Shown: piece by piece, positions 17,197 through 25,858 of the stretch
Position numbering within the stretch: position 1 is the stretch's first letter
Layout: each line of letters begins with the position of its first letter
Notes under the pieces: model-generated
The model's input: the letters and a program-made list of their open reading frames with translations, nothing else
Told to the model about the DNA's origin: nothing
The model's database searches: none
Position numbers and translations under genes: made by a program
From: JADLBR01 sp964651705
Lineage (GTDB): Bacteria; Verrucomicrobiota; Verrucomicrobiia; JADLBR01
NCBI GenBank assembly: GCA_964651705.1
Contig: CAZYWZ010000010.1
Coordinates: forward strand, 1 to 64,000
Direction of reading: 5' to 3'
Length of the DNA stretch: 64,000 nucleotides

Positions 17197-17351
17197 GCCA
17201 GTATGGGGCGGCGACTGTATCAGGCGCCCCGGGCGGGATCAAGGGATGGCGAGCGCCTCTGAGTCGAGGGGATCGCTTTACGGCGCCATCTTGGAGCAAG
17301 GGCTGCACGGACCCTCCCACAAAACGGCCCGGTCTCGCCTTCCGGGTCCGA

Positions 17352-17744
17352 TCAGGCGAACAACCGGACGGGATATCGCGCGAAGGTCCGGTCGGAGGTG
17401 GCGATCTCCCACCCGAAGTGCATCGCGTGCGCCAAGAGCATCCTGTCGAACGGATCCCGGTGAATCGGCGGGAGCTTGCCCAAGAAAAAGATCGCCTCCG
17501 TCGAGAGCGGCGCCTCGGTCAAGCCGGTCCTTTTCATGATCTCAGGGATCAGTTCCGCCGGCGGGGCAGGCATCCGCAACTTGCCCAGATCGTGCTTCAC
17601 CTGAATCTCCCAAAAGGAAACCTGATGCACCCGCCAATCGTGCGCCCCCGACCGGAGCGCGGCTCGCACCGCCTCGGGAAGGCGATGGGAGGCAAAAGCG
17701 AGCCACAGGAACATGCCGGTGTCCAACAGGATAGTCCTCATCAC
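17352..17744 (-). CDS. vapC: PIN-domain toxin, VapC family
   Basis: 130 residues. Its ATG overlaps the antitoxin stop by four bases (ATGA). The PIN nuclease acidic residues are present: Asp8 (LLDTGMFLW), Glu46 (SFWEIQVKHDLGKL), Asp97/Asp100 (HRDPFDRMLLAHA) and Asp118 (ATSDRTF). The WEIxxKxxLGKL and HRDPFDRML words are typical of the VapC group paired with Phd-like antitoxins. VapC proteins cut specific tRNAs or rRNA in a Mg-dependent way. All catalytic residues are intact, so it should be active. Confidence 0.93.
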   Translation of the reverse strand: MMRTILLDTGMFLWLAFASHRLPEAVRAALRSGAHDWRVHQVSFWEIQVKHDLGKLRMPAPPAELIPEIMKRTGLTEAPLSTEAIFFLGKLPPIHRDPFDRMLLAHAMHFGWEIATSDRTFARYPVRLFA

Positions 17745-17983
17745 TTCGAACCGTAGAAGTCGCGCTCAAACTCGGGCAACGACCCGTCAAAATCCTCGGG
17801 GATCTCGACCATGCCATCCATCACGCCGACCAAGATCTTCACGCCAACGGCCGAACCGGGCAGCGCCCTGAGTTCCGCGACGGGGATGTTGCGTTCGGCC
17901 AAGATCACGGTCTCACCGGACTGGACCTCTCGAACATATCGGCCGAGATGGGCCTTGGCCTTGCTGAGATTAATTCGTTTCAC
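17741..17983 (-). CDS. Phd/YefM-family antitoxin
   Basis: 80 residues. The start is GTG at 17983 (KRINLSKAKAHLGRYVREVQ). The N-terminal part has the Phd/YefM DNA-binding pattern: strand, then AKAHLGRYVREVQSGETVILAERNIPVAEL. The C-terminal half, acidic with aromatics (PEDFDGSLPEFERDFYGSK), would wrap the toxin. No ribosome site precedes the start, and a perfect palindrome begins six bases upstream, so a leaderless, autorepressed transcript is possible. Some GTG in the same stretch could be an alternative start, but none is better placed. Confidence 0.9.
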   Translation of the reverse strand: MKRINLSKAKAHLGRYVREVQSGETVILAERNIPVAELRALPGSAVGVKILVGVMDGMVEIPEDFDGSLPEFERDFYGSK

Positions 17984-17989
17984 ACAATC

Positions 17990-18005
17990 AGTCTACTAGT
18001 AGACT
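17990..18005. promoter_or_regulatory. Perfect 16-bp palindrome, probable antitoxin operator
   Basis: AGTCTACTAGTAGACT is its own reverse complement and lies six bases upstream of the antitoxin start codon. Phd/VapC operons are normally repressed by the antitoxin or the complex binding such palindromes over the promoter. Position and symmetry support this; binding itself is inferred. Confidence 0.7.
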
Positions 18006-18118
18006 CTAATGAGTCAAGTTGGGTCGGCCCGTGCCCTTCCTCGGTCTCGCCCGACAGCGCCGAGGGTGAACCGACCAAAGACACAAAGCGCTTGCGGGCA
18101 CCGCGCGGGGACAGGTAA

Positions 18119-20152
18119 ATGGTCCGAATGAGGAATGTCTTCGCATCGCTCTGTCTGATTCTGCGCGCCGGAAACGCCTTCGCCGGGCTGGTGGGCCATT
18201 GGCCGTTCGATCGCGTCGAAGGGAACCTCGCCCGGGACATGTCCCTGGGCAGGAACAGCGGCGCGATCGTCGAGGCCGAAGTCCGCGACGGCGCGCTACA
18301 GCTGGACGGCCTCGGGGGTCACGTCGTTATCCGGGAGGCGAAGCCTTTGGCTTTTTCTAACGCGATCACGGCCTGCGTGTGGATCAGGCCAGCGGCTTTG
18401 AAGAACAGCACCGTCATCTTTGGCGTCCCCCATACCAACCAGACATGGACGACGCCGATGTTCGGCATGTACCTGTCCGACGGGCGAGCCGTCTTCGGGA
18501 TGTGGGGCGATCGCGGTTCCTCGAAGGTCCTCGTGGAAAGCGCGGAGCCATTGCCGCTCGACGCGTGGAGTTTTCTCGCGGGCGCCTACAATGGCGCCAC
18601 CGCCCGCCTTTACGTCAACGGGACCGCCAGCGGCGAGAAACCACACCGGGGCAATATCGTCCGGAACGGACAGCCCCTGATCGTCGGCAAGGGCCTTGGC
18701 TATGTGAAACCTTCGTTCCGCGGCGCGATCGGCGAACTACGCCTATACGACCACGCGCTGGGCGCCGATGCGATCCGCGCGCTATTTGAGGAGGGCAAGT
18801 CCGGCCGCGATCTCGCGGGGCCGCCGATGGAGTCGTCCGGCGATGGGACCGTCATCGTCGAGACCCACCGCAACAGCCCCGAGAGCACCTTGCCATGGCG
18901 CCCGCAGCCCACCCGCCTCTTGGAACTGCTGAACGGCTACCGTCCCTCGGGCGACGGCGTGGCGCTGGACGCCTACGGCGGCCGCCTCGATCGCCCCAAA
19001 GAACAGGCCACGGGCTTCTTTCGCGTCGCGAAGATCGAGGCCCGCCATTGGCTGATCGATCCCGACGGCCGCCGCTACTTCAACATCGGCCTCAACACGG
19101 TCCGGGAACCCAAGAGCCTAAAGGCGCACTTCGGCTCACCCGAGCAGTGGGCCGAGAGCGTGACCGCGCTGCTCCGCACCAATGGCTTCAACGGCCTCGG
19201 CAATGGCAGCTCCCCCCGCCTTCAGGAAGTGAAGGCCCCGCTCCCCTGGGTCCGCCGGCACAATTTCATGTTCGAGTTCGCGAAGGGCAAGAGACTCACC
19301 GAGCCCGCGTCCGGCACCATCGGTTTCACCAACCGCTGCATGCCCGTTTTCTACCCCGATTTCGGGGCGTTCTGCGAGGAGTTCGCGAAGGGTCTGGCGA
19401 CGACCGCGGATGACCCAACCCTCCTCGGCATCATGACCGACAATGAGCTCCAGTGCCCCGCCGACCTCCTCGACCGCTACCTGTCCTTCGACGCCGCCGA
19501 CCCCGGCCACCGGGCCGCCAAGGCCTGGCTCGCCGCTCGCGAAAACACCGGCGAGATCACCCTCCGCGACCGCTACCGATTCATCGCATTCGCGTTCGAG
19601 CGCTACTACCAGATCGTCACGCGCGCGATCCGCAAGCACGACCCGAACCACCTGTACCTCGGATCCAGGATCAATTATCACACCGGACAATTCGACAACC
19701 CGTGGTTCTGGAAGGCCATGGCCCCCTACCACGACGTCGTTTCGGTGAACTACTACGGCCAATGGGGACCGGATACCCGGCAGTTCGCCGACTGGCAAAC
19801 GTGGGCGGGAAAGCCGATCCTCCTGACCGAGTGGTACGCCAAGGCGATGGACGTGCCGGGCCTCGCCAACACCAAGGGTGCCGGCTGGCTCGTGCGCACC
19901 CAGGAGGACCGCGCGCGCTATTACCAGCACTTCGCCCTCGGCGCACTCGAGACCCGGAACATCGTCGGCTGGCACTTCTTCAAATACCTCGACGACCCCA
20001 AGGAGTCCGTCGCCCTGGACTCCGCCGGCGGCGCCAACAAGGGCCTGTGCGATATCGACGGCCGCCCTTACCCACCCCTGCTCCGGCGCGCCCGCGCCGT
20101 CAACCGCGAGGCCTACCCCCTCATCGAATTCTTCGACGGGCGGAACCGGTGA
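18119..20152 (+). CDS. Secreted LamG-domain protein with agarase-like (clan GH-A) glycosidase domain
   Basis: 677 residues with an N-terminal signal peptide (MRNVFASLCLILRAGNAFAG). Residues about 24-235 form a LamG-like jelly roll (LVGHWPFD, ITACVWIRPAAL, WSFLAGAYNGATARLYVNG, AIGELRLYDHALGADAI), usually a carbohydrate-binding module. Residues about 300-670 are a TIM-barrel enzyme with the likely acid/base Glu443 (MTDNELQ) and nucleophile Glu571 (LLTEWYAKA), and further agarase-like words (FFRVAKIEARHWLIDPDGR, YFNIGLNTV). Family GH50 or a relative fits best. Marine or algal galactans are a possible substrate. It is divergent from the toxin-antitoxin operon and monocistronic. Confidence 0.85.
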   Translation: MVRMRNVFASLCLILRAGNAFAGLVGHWPFDRVEGNLARDMSLGRNSGAIVEAEVRDGALQLDGLGGHVVIREAKPLAFSNAITACVWIRPAALKNSTVIFGVPHTNQTWTTPMFGMYLSDGRAVFGMWGDRGSSKVLVESAEPLPLDAWSFLAGAYNGATARLYVNGTASGEKPHRGNIVRNGQPLIVGKGLGYVKPSFRGAIGELRLYDHALGADAIRALFEEGKSGRDLAGPPMESSGDGTVIVETHRNSPESTLPWRPQPTRLLELLNGYRPSGDGVALDAYGGRLDRPKEQATGFFRVAKIEARHWLIDPDGRRYFNIGLNTVREPKSLKAHFGSPEQWAESVTALLRTNGFNGLGNGSSPRLQEVKAPLPWVRRHNFMFEFAKGKRLTEPASGTIGFTNRCMPVFYPDFGAFCEEFAKGLATTADDPTLLGIMTDNELQCPADLLDRYLSFDAADPGHRAAKAWLAARENTGEITLRDRYRFIAFAFERYYQIVTRAIRKHDPNHLYLGSRINYHTGQFDNPWFWKAMAPYHDVVSVNYYGQWGPDTRQFADWQTWAGKPILLTEWYAKAMDVPGLANTKGAGWLVRTQEDRARYYQHFALGALETRNIVGWHFFKYLDDPKESVALDSAGGANKGLCDIDGRPYPPLLRRARAVNREAYPLIEFFDGRNR

Positions 20153-20197
20153 TGCCAGGCCGCGGGTTCCTGAACCACGCGCAACGGCGGCGGCTCC

Positions 20198-22504
20198 CTA
20201 CGGCTCTCTCTTTTCGATCCCGTTGATCTCCAGCCTCGCCGCCCGGTCCTCCGGCATGACTAGGGCCAGGTGGGGCAGGCCGTAATTCTTGCCCTCCATC
20301 CCGTCATGGGGAGGGATCGCGACTTTGCCGGGGCCAAATTTCTGGCTATATATCACGTCGGTGCCCGTCCCCCATCGGATCTCCATGTCGGTCCGGATCC
20401 AACCGACGGGAAGCTTCGGTTCGCCCCGCCGGTGGACGGCCAAGTAGACCGTCGCCGGGACGTTGATCTGAAAATCGTAGCCGGCGGCGGGCCGGTCGGG
20501 CGCCCCGCGCTGCACGACTACCCCCGCGGCGCCCTTCAATCCTTGCGGGACCGACTCGATGGGAAAGCGACCGAGCACCCGATGCAGCGCGACCCCGGGC
20601 GCCACGAGCTGGCCAAAATGATCGCGCGAGCCCAATGCCTCCAGCCTCTCATCGATGGCCGGATCGGGTTTCACCAGCGCGATCAGTTCCCCCAGGTGCT
20701 TTTCGTACACGCCCCGCGGGGTGGCCCCGTGCTCTTTCATCAGCGACGCGGCATAACCTACCGCGACGCCCATCTGCCCGCAGGTGTTCATGACGCGCGG
20801 CCCGCCCAGGCCGATGTGCGAGCAACTGAAACATCGCCCCGCCATCAGGAGGTTCTCGATGTTTCGGGAGTAGAGCGCCCGGTAAGGGATGTAGTACCGG
20901 GGCGTTTTCCGAAAAATGGCGGTGGAGAGAAAGTCCTGCGGGAAGGTCGGGTCCTTGTATTGCCGCTGGAAGTGGACATCGATCTCTCGCACCTCCGTGA
21001 CGACAGCGTCGGGGAACTTTGTCCCTTCCACCATGTCGCGCATCGTGTAGACGTAGTCGCCCATGAGGCGGCGGGACTCCCGCTTGCCGCTGACATAGCC
21101 CACGAACTGGAGCTGGTGTGACGCAAATCGCTCGCTGCGGACCGCGTTGGCGAAGCTCCCGTAGATGGCGCGCAAGAGATGGTCGCGAATGGCCTCGGCG
21201 TCCTCGATCATGTCGAGGTCGTCCCGCGAATATTCCCAGAACCACTCGCCCCTGACATCCGCCTTGCCGTTGGCCACGGCGAGCGCCCAGGGCACTTCGG
21301 GAAATGGCACCGGCTCCGCCACCTTCTCGGATGACCACAGCAGGGAGACCCCCATCACCCGGTTGTCCGGTTTTTCCGGGGACCAGAGGTCGCCATGCTC
21401 CTCCCACCCCTCCCCGAACTCGTCGCGCGACTCCCGTCCCATGCGGTAGTCCGCGCCCGCCCAATAGCCGATCCAGCCGTCGCCGGTGCAATCGATGAAG
21501 GCGGGCGCCCGAAAGGAACGCGCCTCCCCCGATTCGGCATGCCTGGCCTTCACCCCGACGATCCGCTTTCCGTCCATCGTCACCCCGTACGCCCGCCAGC
21601 ATAGGAACTGCCGGATCTCCGGAATCGCGTCGATGGTGGCCTGGCGCCGCCTCTCGTCGGCGACCGCCTCCGGCGAACCGTTCGGCCAATGCCCCGTGTT
21701 GATGCGCGAGATGTGCCGGTCGGCGTAGCCGGTCGTGCCGATCGTGTGCACGCGGATCTCGCTGCTGGCGTTGCCCCCGAGGACGGGCCTATCTTGGACC
21801 AGCGCGACGCGGAGCCCCCGCTCCGCCGCCGCCATCGCCGCCCCGCAGCCGGCGATTCCCCCGCCGATGATGACCACGTCAAACTCACCCGCCGTGGGCG
21901 GGTCGGCGGGGTGCCCCGCCAGCCTATCCCGCCACGCGGCAAGAGCCCCCCGCTCCTCTGGAGGGGGCGACTCGCCCTCGGGGGCGAGATAGATGGCATC
22001 ACAGCGCCCGTCAAAACCCGTGAGGTCATGCAACTCCACGCGGACCTGGCCGGCCCGAAGATCGACCGACCCACCGTCCTGCCACGCCCAGCCTTGCCGC
22101 GTGCCAAATTCCACCCCCAGCGGGCGCCCGTCGAACGCGACACGAAATCGCCCCGGCGGCTCCCATTCGCCGGGCGCCCAATCGCGGGTCCGGACCCACA
22201 CGTGGTACCGCCCCCCTTTCGCGATCGGCACCACGATCCCGGCGTTCGCTACGGGGCGCCCCAACCCATGCGCCAGCAGATACGGCGACCCCATCTGCTC
22301 AACAAATTGCGCATCCACCACCCAGCCGCCCTTCTCCGCGAAACTCTCCGCCTCGATCAGCAGACCGCCATCGCCCCGAAGCCCCATCGGCCACGGGAAC
22401 AGCACGCATGTCACAACGAGCGACGCCGAGAATTTGATCCCCTGTCGCCACCGACCCACACCGCCCGGATTCCTATGCACCCACACGTCCATGCCCAGAG
22501 TCAT
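20198..22504 (-). CDS. Secreted FAD-dependent oxidoreductase with N-terminal carbohydrate-binding-like domain
   Basis: 768 residues from the ATG at 22504; an ATG at 22492 is nearly as likely, and neither has a clear ribosome site. After a membrane/signal segment (SLVVTCVLFPWPM) comes a jelly-roll-like domain, about residues 45-195 (LLIEAESFAEKGGWVVD, YHVWVRTRDWAPG, VRVELHDLTG), as in CBM-like modules of sugar-acting proteins. The FAD domain follows: FDVVIIGGGIAGCGAAMAAAERG, then VLGGNASSEIRVHTIGTTGY, then GDGWIGYWAGADYRMGRES and MAGRCFSCSHIGLGGPRVMNTCGQMG. It is one of three related large flavoproteins in the window. The substrate is unknown; binding-module context suggests a carbohydrate. 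Confidence 0.87.
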   Translation of the reverse strand: MTLGMDVWVHRNPGGVGRWRQGIKFSASLVVTCVLFPWPMGLRGDGGLLIEAESFAEKGGWVVDAQFVEQMGSPYLLAHGLGRPVANAGIVVPIAKGGRYHVWVRTRDWAPGEWEPPGRFRVAFDGRPLGVEFGTRQGWAWQDGGSVDLRAGQVRVELHDLTGFDGRCDAIYLAPEGESPPPEERGALAAWRDRLAGHPADPPTAGEFDVVIIGGGIAGCGAAMAAAERGLRVALVQDRPVLGGNASSEIRVHTIGTTGYADRHISRINTGHWPNGSPEAVADERRRQATIDAIPEIRQFLCWRAYGVTMDGKRIVGVKARHAESGEARSFRAPAFIDCTGDGWIGYWAGADYRMGRESRDEFGEGWEEHGDLWSPEKPDNRVMGVSLLWSSEKVAEPVPFPEVPWALAVANGKADVRGEWFWEYSRDDLDMIEDAEAIRDHLLRAIYGSFANAVRSERFASHQLQFVGYVSGKRESRRLMGDYVYTMRDMVEGTKFPDAVVTEVREIDVHFQRQYKDPTFPQDFLSTAIFRKTPRYYIPYRALYSRNIENLLMAGRCFSCSHIGLGGPRVMNTCGQMGVAVGYAASLMKEHGATPRGVYEKHLGELIALVKPDPAIDERLEALGSRDHFGQLVAPGVALHRVLGRFPIESVPQGLKGAAGVVVQRGAPDRPAAGYDFQINVPATVYLAVHRRGEPKLPVGWIRTDMEIRWGTGTDVIYSQKFGPGKVAIPPHDGMEGKNYGLPHLALVMPEDRAARLEINGIEKREP

Positions 22505-22634
22505 GCCAGAGCCGCGAAATCATACAAGATGCAACTCCTCTCACCAGCTGGGCGGCATCCCCCCGGGCGGCCCAGCGATTCAACCCGGGGAACCTGGGCC
22601 CGCCAGATTGCCTGACCCGCAACTTCCCCCCGCT

Positions 22635-22686
22635 GGCGTCTCGCAGAGACGCCCTAAAAATTTGTAGGCCGCCTGTGTCAGGCGGC
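22635..22686. repeat. Back-to-back hairpins with (G)TAG feet
   Basis: On the minus strand: TAG foot and stem GGCGTCTC / GAGACGCC (22635-22653). On the plus strand: GTAG at 22664-22667, then stem GCCGCCTG / CAGGCGGC with loop tgt (22668-22686). Here the feet meet in the middle, the opposite arrangement to the other pairs. The whole lies between the flavoprotein start and the ACT gene; nothing else is seen in the 288-base gap. Confidence 0.65.
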
Positions 22687-22792
22687 AGCGGGAATGGAAA
22701 GTGTCTGCCTTACGGGCCGTCGGCGCAACCCATTCCCAGCCAAGAGAAATATCCGCCGCGGCATCCCGATATCCGCGGTCCCAAGTTTCAGG

Positions 22793-23236
22793 TCAATCCC
22801 TATCGATCCGCGCGTAGAGGTTGATCGGGGTGACGGGATTGATGCCGCTGCGCGTGAGGGCCGAGATCGCGGCATCGATGTCGCAAAACCGGAAAACGAG
22901 CACGGCGCTGTTGCCGAGCCGGCTGGTGAAGGCGTACATGTACTCGATGCTGACCTGCGCCTCCTCGAAGATCTTCAGCAATCCGGCGAGGCCGCCGGGG
23001 CGGTCCGACACCTCGAGGGCGAGGACCTCGGTCACCGCGACGGCCCAGCCGTCCGCCTCGAGCGCCTCCTTGGCGCGCTGCGGCTCGTCGACGATCAGCC
23101 GCAGGATCCCGAAACGCGTCGCGTCGGCGAGGGAGAGCGTCACGATATTGACGTCGGCCTCCGCCAGCACGCGGCACGGGCGCACGAGGTGCCCTGGCTT
23201 GTTCTCCACGAAGATCGAGAGTTGCGGGATTCTCAT
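22793..23236 (-). CDS. Tandem ACT-domain amino-acid-binding protein
   Basis: 147 residues. The ATG at 23236 is chosen because it opens the first ACT domain directly (MRIPQLSIFVENKPGHLVRP); GAGG lies 11-14 bases upstream. Two ACT units follow, about residues 3-70 and 73-140 (EVLALEVSDRPGGLAGLLKI). Such small ACT proteins sit beside PaaK-type ligases in many anaerobes and archaea, often next to indolepyruvate ferredoxin oxidoreductase genes, and are thought to sense an amino acid such as phenylalanine. Here the ligase gene is immediately upstream, 23 bases away. No catalytic domain is present, so a regulatory role is most likely. Confidence 0.9.
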   Translation of the reverse strand: MRIPQLSIFVENKPGHLVRPCRVLAEADVNIVTLSLADATRFGILRLIVDEPQRAKEALEADGWAVAVTEVLALEVSDRPGGLAGLLKIFEEAQVSIEYMYAFTSRLGNSAVLVFRFCDIDAAISALTRSGINPVTPINLYARIDRD

Positions 23237-23259
23237 CGGCGTTTCTTGATCCTCCTCAC

Positions 23260-24600
23260 CTAGACGCCCCGCCTGTCGATGACGCGGGTTCGCCTGTCTC
23301 CCCCGCGCTCTATGCTGCGGGGCTCCACCAGGCGGACGGCCACCGGTATGCTCAGCGCGTCGCCGATCTCGTAGGCGAGCTGGGCCTCCAACATCTCCAT
23401 CGCGCTGACGCGGTCGCTGAATATCTCCGGGGTGATCTCGATCTGCACCTCGGCCTGATCGAGGCCCTGCTCCTGGGTCAGGACGATCTGATAATGGGGC
23501 AGGCTGCCCTTGACCGCCAACAGGGCGGCCTCGATCTGGGAGGGATACACGCTCACGCCCTGGATCACGCACATCTCCTCCCCGCGCCTCCCCACCCGCC
23601 GGATCTGGCGCAACGTGCGCCCGCAGGGGCAGGCCTCCCCCCGGATGAGCGCCAGCTCCTCCGTGCGGTAGCGCACCAGCGGCATCGCCTCCTTGCTCAG
23701 GGTCGTGAGCACCAGCTCCCCCTCCCTGTCGGGCGGCAGCACCTCGCCGGTCTCGGGATCCACGATCTCCGGATAGAAATGGTCCTCGAAGATATGCAGG
23801 CCATTCTGGAAACAACCCTCGGCACCGATGCCGGGCCCGATGAGTTCCGCGAGACCGAAGATATAGTATGCCTTTATCCCGGCCGAGGCCTCGATCCTCT
23901 GCCGGATGGCCTCGCTCCAGGGACCGCCCACGAACGCCCCCACCCGAAGGGGGAGCTTGCGCAGGTCGACGCCCATCTTCCCCGCGCGCTCGACCAGATA
24001 CAGAAAATAGCTCGGCGTCGAACAGATGGCCGACACGTTGAAATCCTTCATCACCATGACCTGGTGATCCGCGTCCCCGCCGGAAACCGGGATGACCGTC
24101 GCGCCAAGGGCCTCCGCACCCGCCTGCAAGCCCAGCCCGTCGGCGAACAGGTGATGGCCGCAGGCGTTCTGCACGATGTCGCGCTGGTGGAACTCGCACG
24201 ATACCAGGCAGCGGACGATGACCTCGGTCCAGACCTCCATGTCGCGCCGCGTGTAGGCCACGACGACCGGTTCGCCCGTCGCGCCGCTGGAGGTGTGCAG
24301 GCTCGCGATCTGCGACTCGGGCACCGCGAACATGCCCGACGGATAGGTCTCGCGGAGGTCGGCCTTCGTCGTGAATGGCAGCCGCTCTATGTCCTCGATG
24401 CCCCGGATGTCAGCCGGGGTCAGCACGGCCTTGTGCATCCGCTGGCGGTACAGCGACACATTCTCGTACACGTGGCCAACGGTGTGCCGCAGCCGGTGGG
24501 ATTGCAGGGCCCGCAACTGCTTGTGCGGGAGAAAATCCAGGCTGCTGGCCGGATAGAATGGCGCGTGGCTATCCGAGACGGCGATGGCGGCGGAGTTCAT
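23260..24600 (-). CDS. Phenylacetate-CoA ligase family protein (PaaK-like)
   Basis: 446 residues. The ATG at 24600 has AAGGA six bases upstream. Motifs of the PaaK branch of adenylating enzymes: LHTSSGATGEPVVVAYTRRD (P-loop), ICSTPSYFLYLVE, YYIFGLAELIGPGIG, ETGEVLPPDREGELVLTTL, MPLVRYRTEELALI, ACPCGRTLRQIRRVGRRGEE and CVIQGVSVYPSQIE. It forms acyl-CoA from an aryl acid with ATP. With the ACT partner it may activate arylacetates from aromatic amino acid breakdown, or run in reverse to make ATP. The substrate of this subgroup is not settled. It is the second aryl-CoA-ligase-type gene of the window, about 14 kb from the benzoate-CoA-ligase-like one. Confidence 0.9.
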   Translation of the reverse strand: MNSAAIAVSDSHAPFYPASSLDFLPHKQLRALQSHRLRHTVGHVYENVSLYRQRMHKAVLTPADIRGIEDIERLPFTTKADLRETYPSGMFAVPESQIASLHTSSGATGEPVVVAYTRRDMEVWTEVIVRCLVSCEFHQRDIVQNACGHHLFADGLGLQAGAEALGATVIPVSGGDADHQVMVMKDFNVSAICSTPSYFLYLVERAGKMGVDLRKLPLRVGAFVGGPWSEAIRQRIEASAGIKAYYIFGLAELIGPGIGAEGCFQNGLHIFEDHFYPEIVDPETGEVLPPDREGELVLTTLSKEAMPLVRYRTEELALIRGEACPCGRTLRQIRRVGRRGEEMCVIQGVSVYPSQIEAALLAVKGSLPHYQIVLTQEQGLDQAEVQIEITPEIFSDRVSAMEMLEAQLAYEIGDALSIPVAVRLVEPRSIERGGDRRTRVIDRRGV

Positions 24601-24934
24601 TGCGATCCTTGCGCACATGTTCCAAGGGAGGGGAAGAAAGTTCAAGGTCCAAAGTGCGAGCCTCAAGGTCGGTGTCCCGAAACGAACCCGTAGATCTCCG
24701 GTCGAGATATCGCGCGGGCCTGACGCACCTGCGGGTCTCGAGACCCATGCCGCATTTCGCGCAAAGCGCTTTGGAGTGCGGTGCGTCCCCGCACCGCTTT
24801 GGCCCCACTCTTCACTCACCGCCCAATTCGCCTGGCGACGCAGGACCAACCTTTGCGTGAGGATTTGGGTTCGAGGTCCGAGTTCCGTGGTTTGCGCGGT
24901 TGCGCGCGATCCGCCGCCCGGACACAATCTCCCC
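24601..24934. other. Non-coding region with a repeat-like hairpin
   Basis: This is the divergent space between the PaaK-like gene and the radical SAM gene. It contains a perfect AAAGCGCTTT palindrome (24763-24772) and a strong hairpin GCGGTGCG tccc CGCACCGC (24778-24797), followed by a stretch with an echo of the first palindrome (CTTTGG). No gene is supported. Confidence 0.55.
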
Positions 24935-25810
24935 ATGCGGTACCACGGCACGGTGATCCGTCCCCCCAGCGAGGCCGACAGCTACATCCTCCAGGTGACC
25001 TTCGGTTGCTCTCACAACCACTGCGCCTTCTGCGGGACGTACCTGGATAAGCCGTTTCGCCTTCGCCCCATGGAAGAGGTGTTGGAGGACATCGCGGTCG
25101 CCGGGCGGGTGCTGCCAGAGACGCGGCGGGTCTTCCTCGCCGATGGCAATGCGCTCGTCCTGCCCACGCCCAGGCTCGCGCAGGTCCTGGATGCGCTGGC
25201 CGGCGCGTTCCCGCTCCTCCGCAGGGTGGGCACCTACGCGAATGCACAAGACATGCTGAGGAAAAGCGACTCCGATCTCGCGCTGTTGCAAGAGAAAGGC
25301 CTGGAAATCATCTATCTGGGGCTGGAGAGCGGCAGCGAGGCGGTGTTGCGCCAGATCGACAAGGGCGCCGATCCCGCCCAGATGCTCGAGGCTGTTCGGA
25401 AGACAAGGCGCGCCGGCATCCGGACTTCGGTCATCGCCCTTTTGGGCATCGCCGGCCCCGAGCTCTCCGCCGAGCACGCGGAGGCCACCGGGAAACTCGT
25501 CAGCGCCATGGATCCCGAATACCTCTCCCTCCTCACGCTCATGCTGGTCCCGGGAACCGAATTGCACCGGCGGCATCAGCGGGGGGAGTTCCCCCTCATG
25601 ACCCCGGTCGCGCTACTGGAAGAGATGCGCGGCATCCTCAATCATACCGACGGCCTCACCCGCTGCGTCTTTCGCACCAACCACGCCTCCAACTACGTCC
25701 CGCTCTCGGGCATCCTATCCCGCGACAAGGCCCGCCTGCTGGAAACTCTCAACCGCGCGCTGGCAACGGGTCCGGCCGCGTTCCGCCCGGAGGAGTGGCG
25801 GGGACTTTGA
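24935..25810 (+). CDS. Radical SAM protein
   Basis: 291 residues. The ATG at 24935 is chosen because the conserved domain starts at once (MRYHGTVIRPPSEADSYILQ). The cluster-binding cysteines are Cys25, Cys30 and Cys33 (GCSHNHCAFCGTY), a C-x4-C-x2-C spacing instead of the usual C-x3-C-x2-C; I have seen this spacing in a widespread group of uncharacterised radical SAM proteins. Later words RRVFLADGNALVL, IIYLGLESGSEAVLRQIDKG and IRTSVIALLGIAGP fit the SAM-binding barrel. It makes a 5'-deoxyadenosyl radical; the substrate is unknown. No obvious partner is adjacent. Confidence 0.9.
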   Translation: MRYHGTVIRPPSEADSYILQVTFGCSHNHCAFCGTYLDKPFRLRPMEEVLEDIAVAGRVLPETRRVFLADGNALVLPTPRLAQVLDALAGAFPLLRRVGTYANAQDMLRKSDSDLALLQEKGLEIIYLGLESGSEAVLRQIDKGADPAQMLEAVRKTRRAGIRTSVIALLGIAGPELSAEHAEATGKLVSAMDPEYLSLLTLMLVPGTELHRRHQRGEFPLMTPVALLEEMRGILNHTDGLTRCVFRTNHASNYVPLSGILSRDKARLLETLNRALATGPAAFRPEEWRGL

Positions 25811-25858
25811 GGTGTGGGGCGTCGGGTTCGGGGCTTCAAAGGTCGAACAGGAAAATCC

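Noticed and set aside
25811..25858. Terminator between the radical SAM and GlcF-like genes
   Set aside because: The 48-base convergent gap has no stable stem followed by a T-run.
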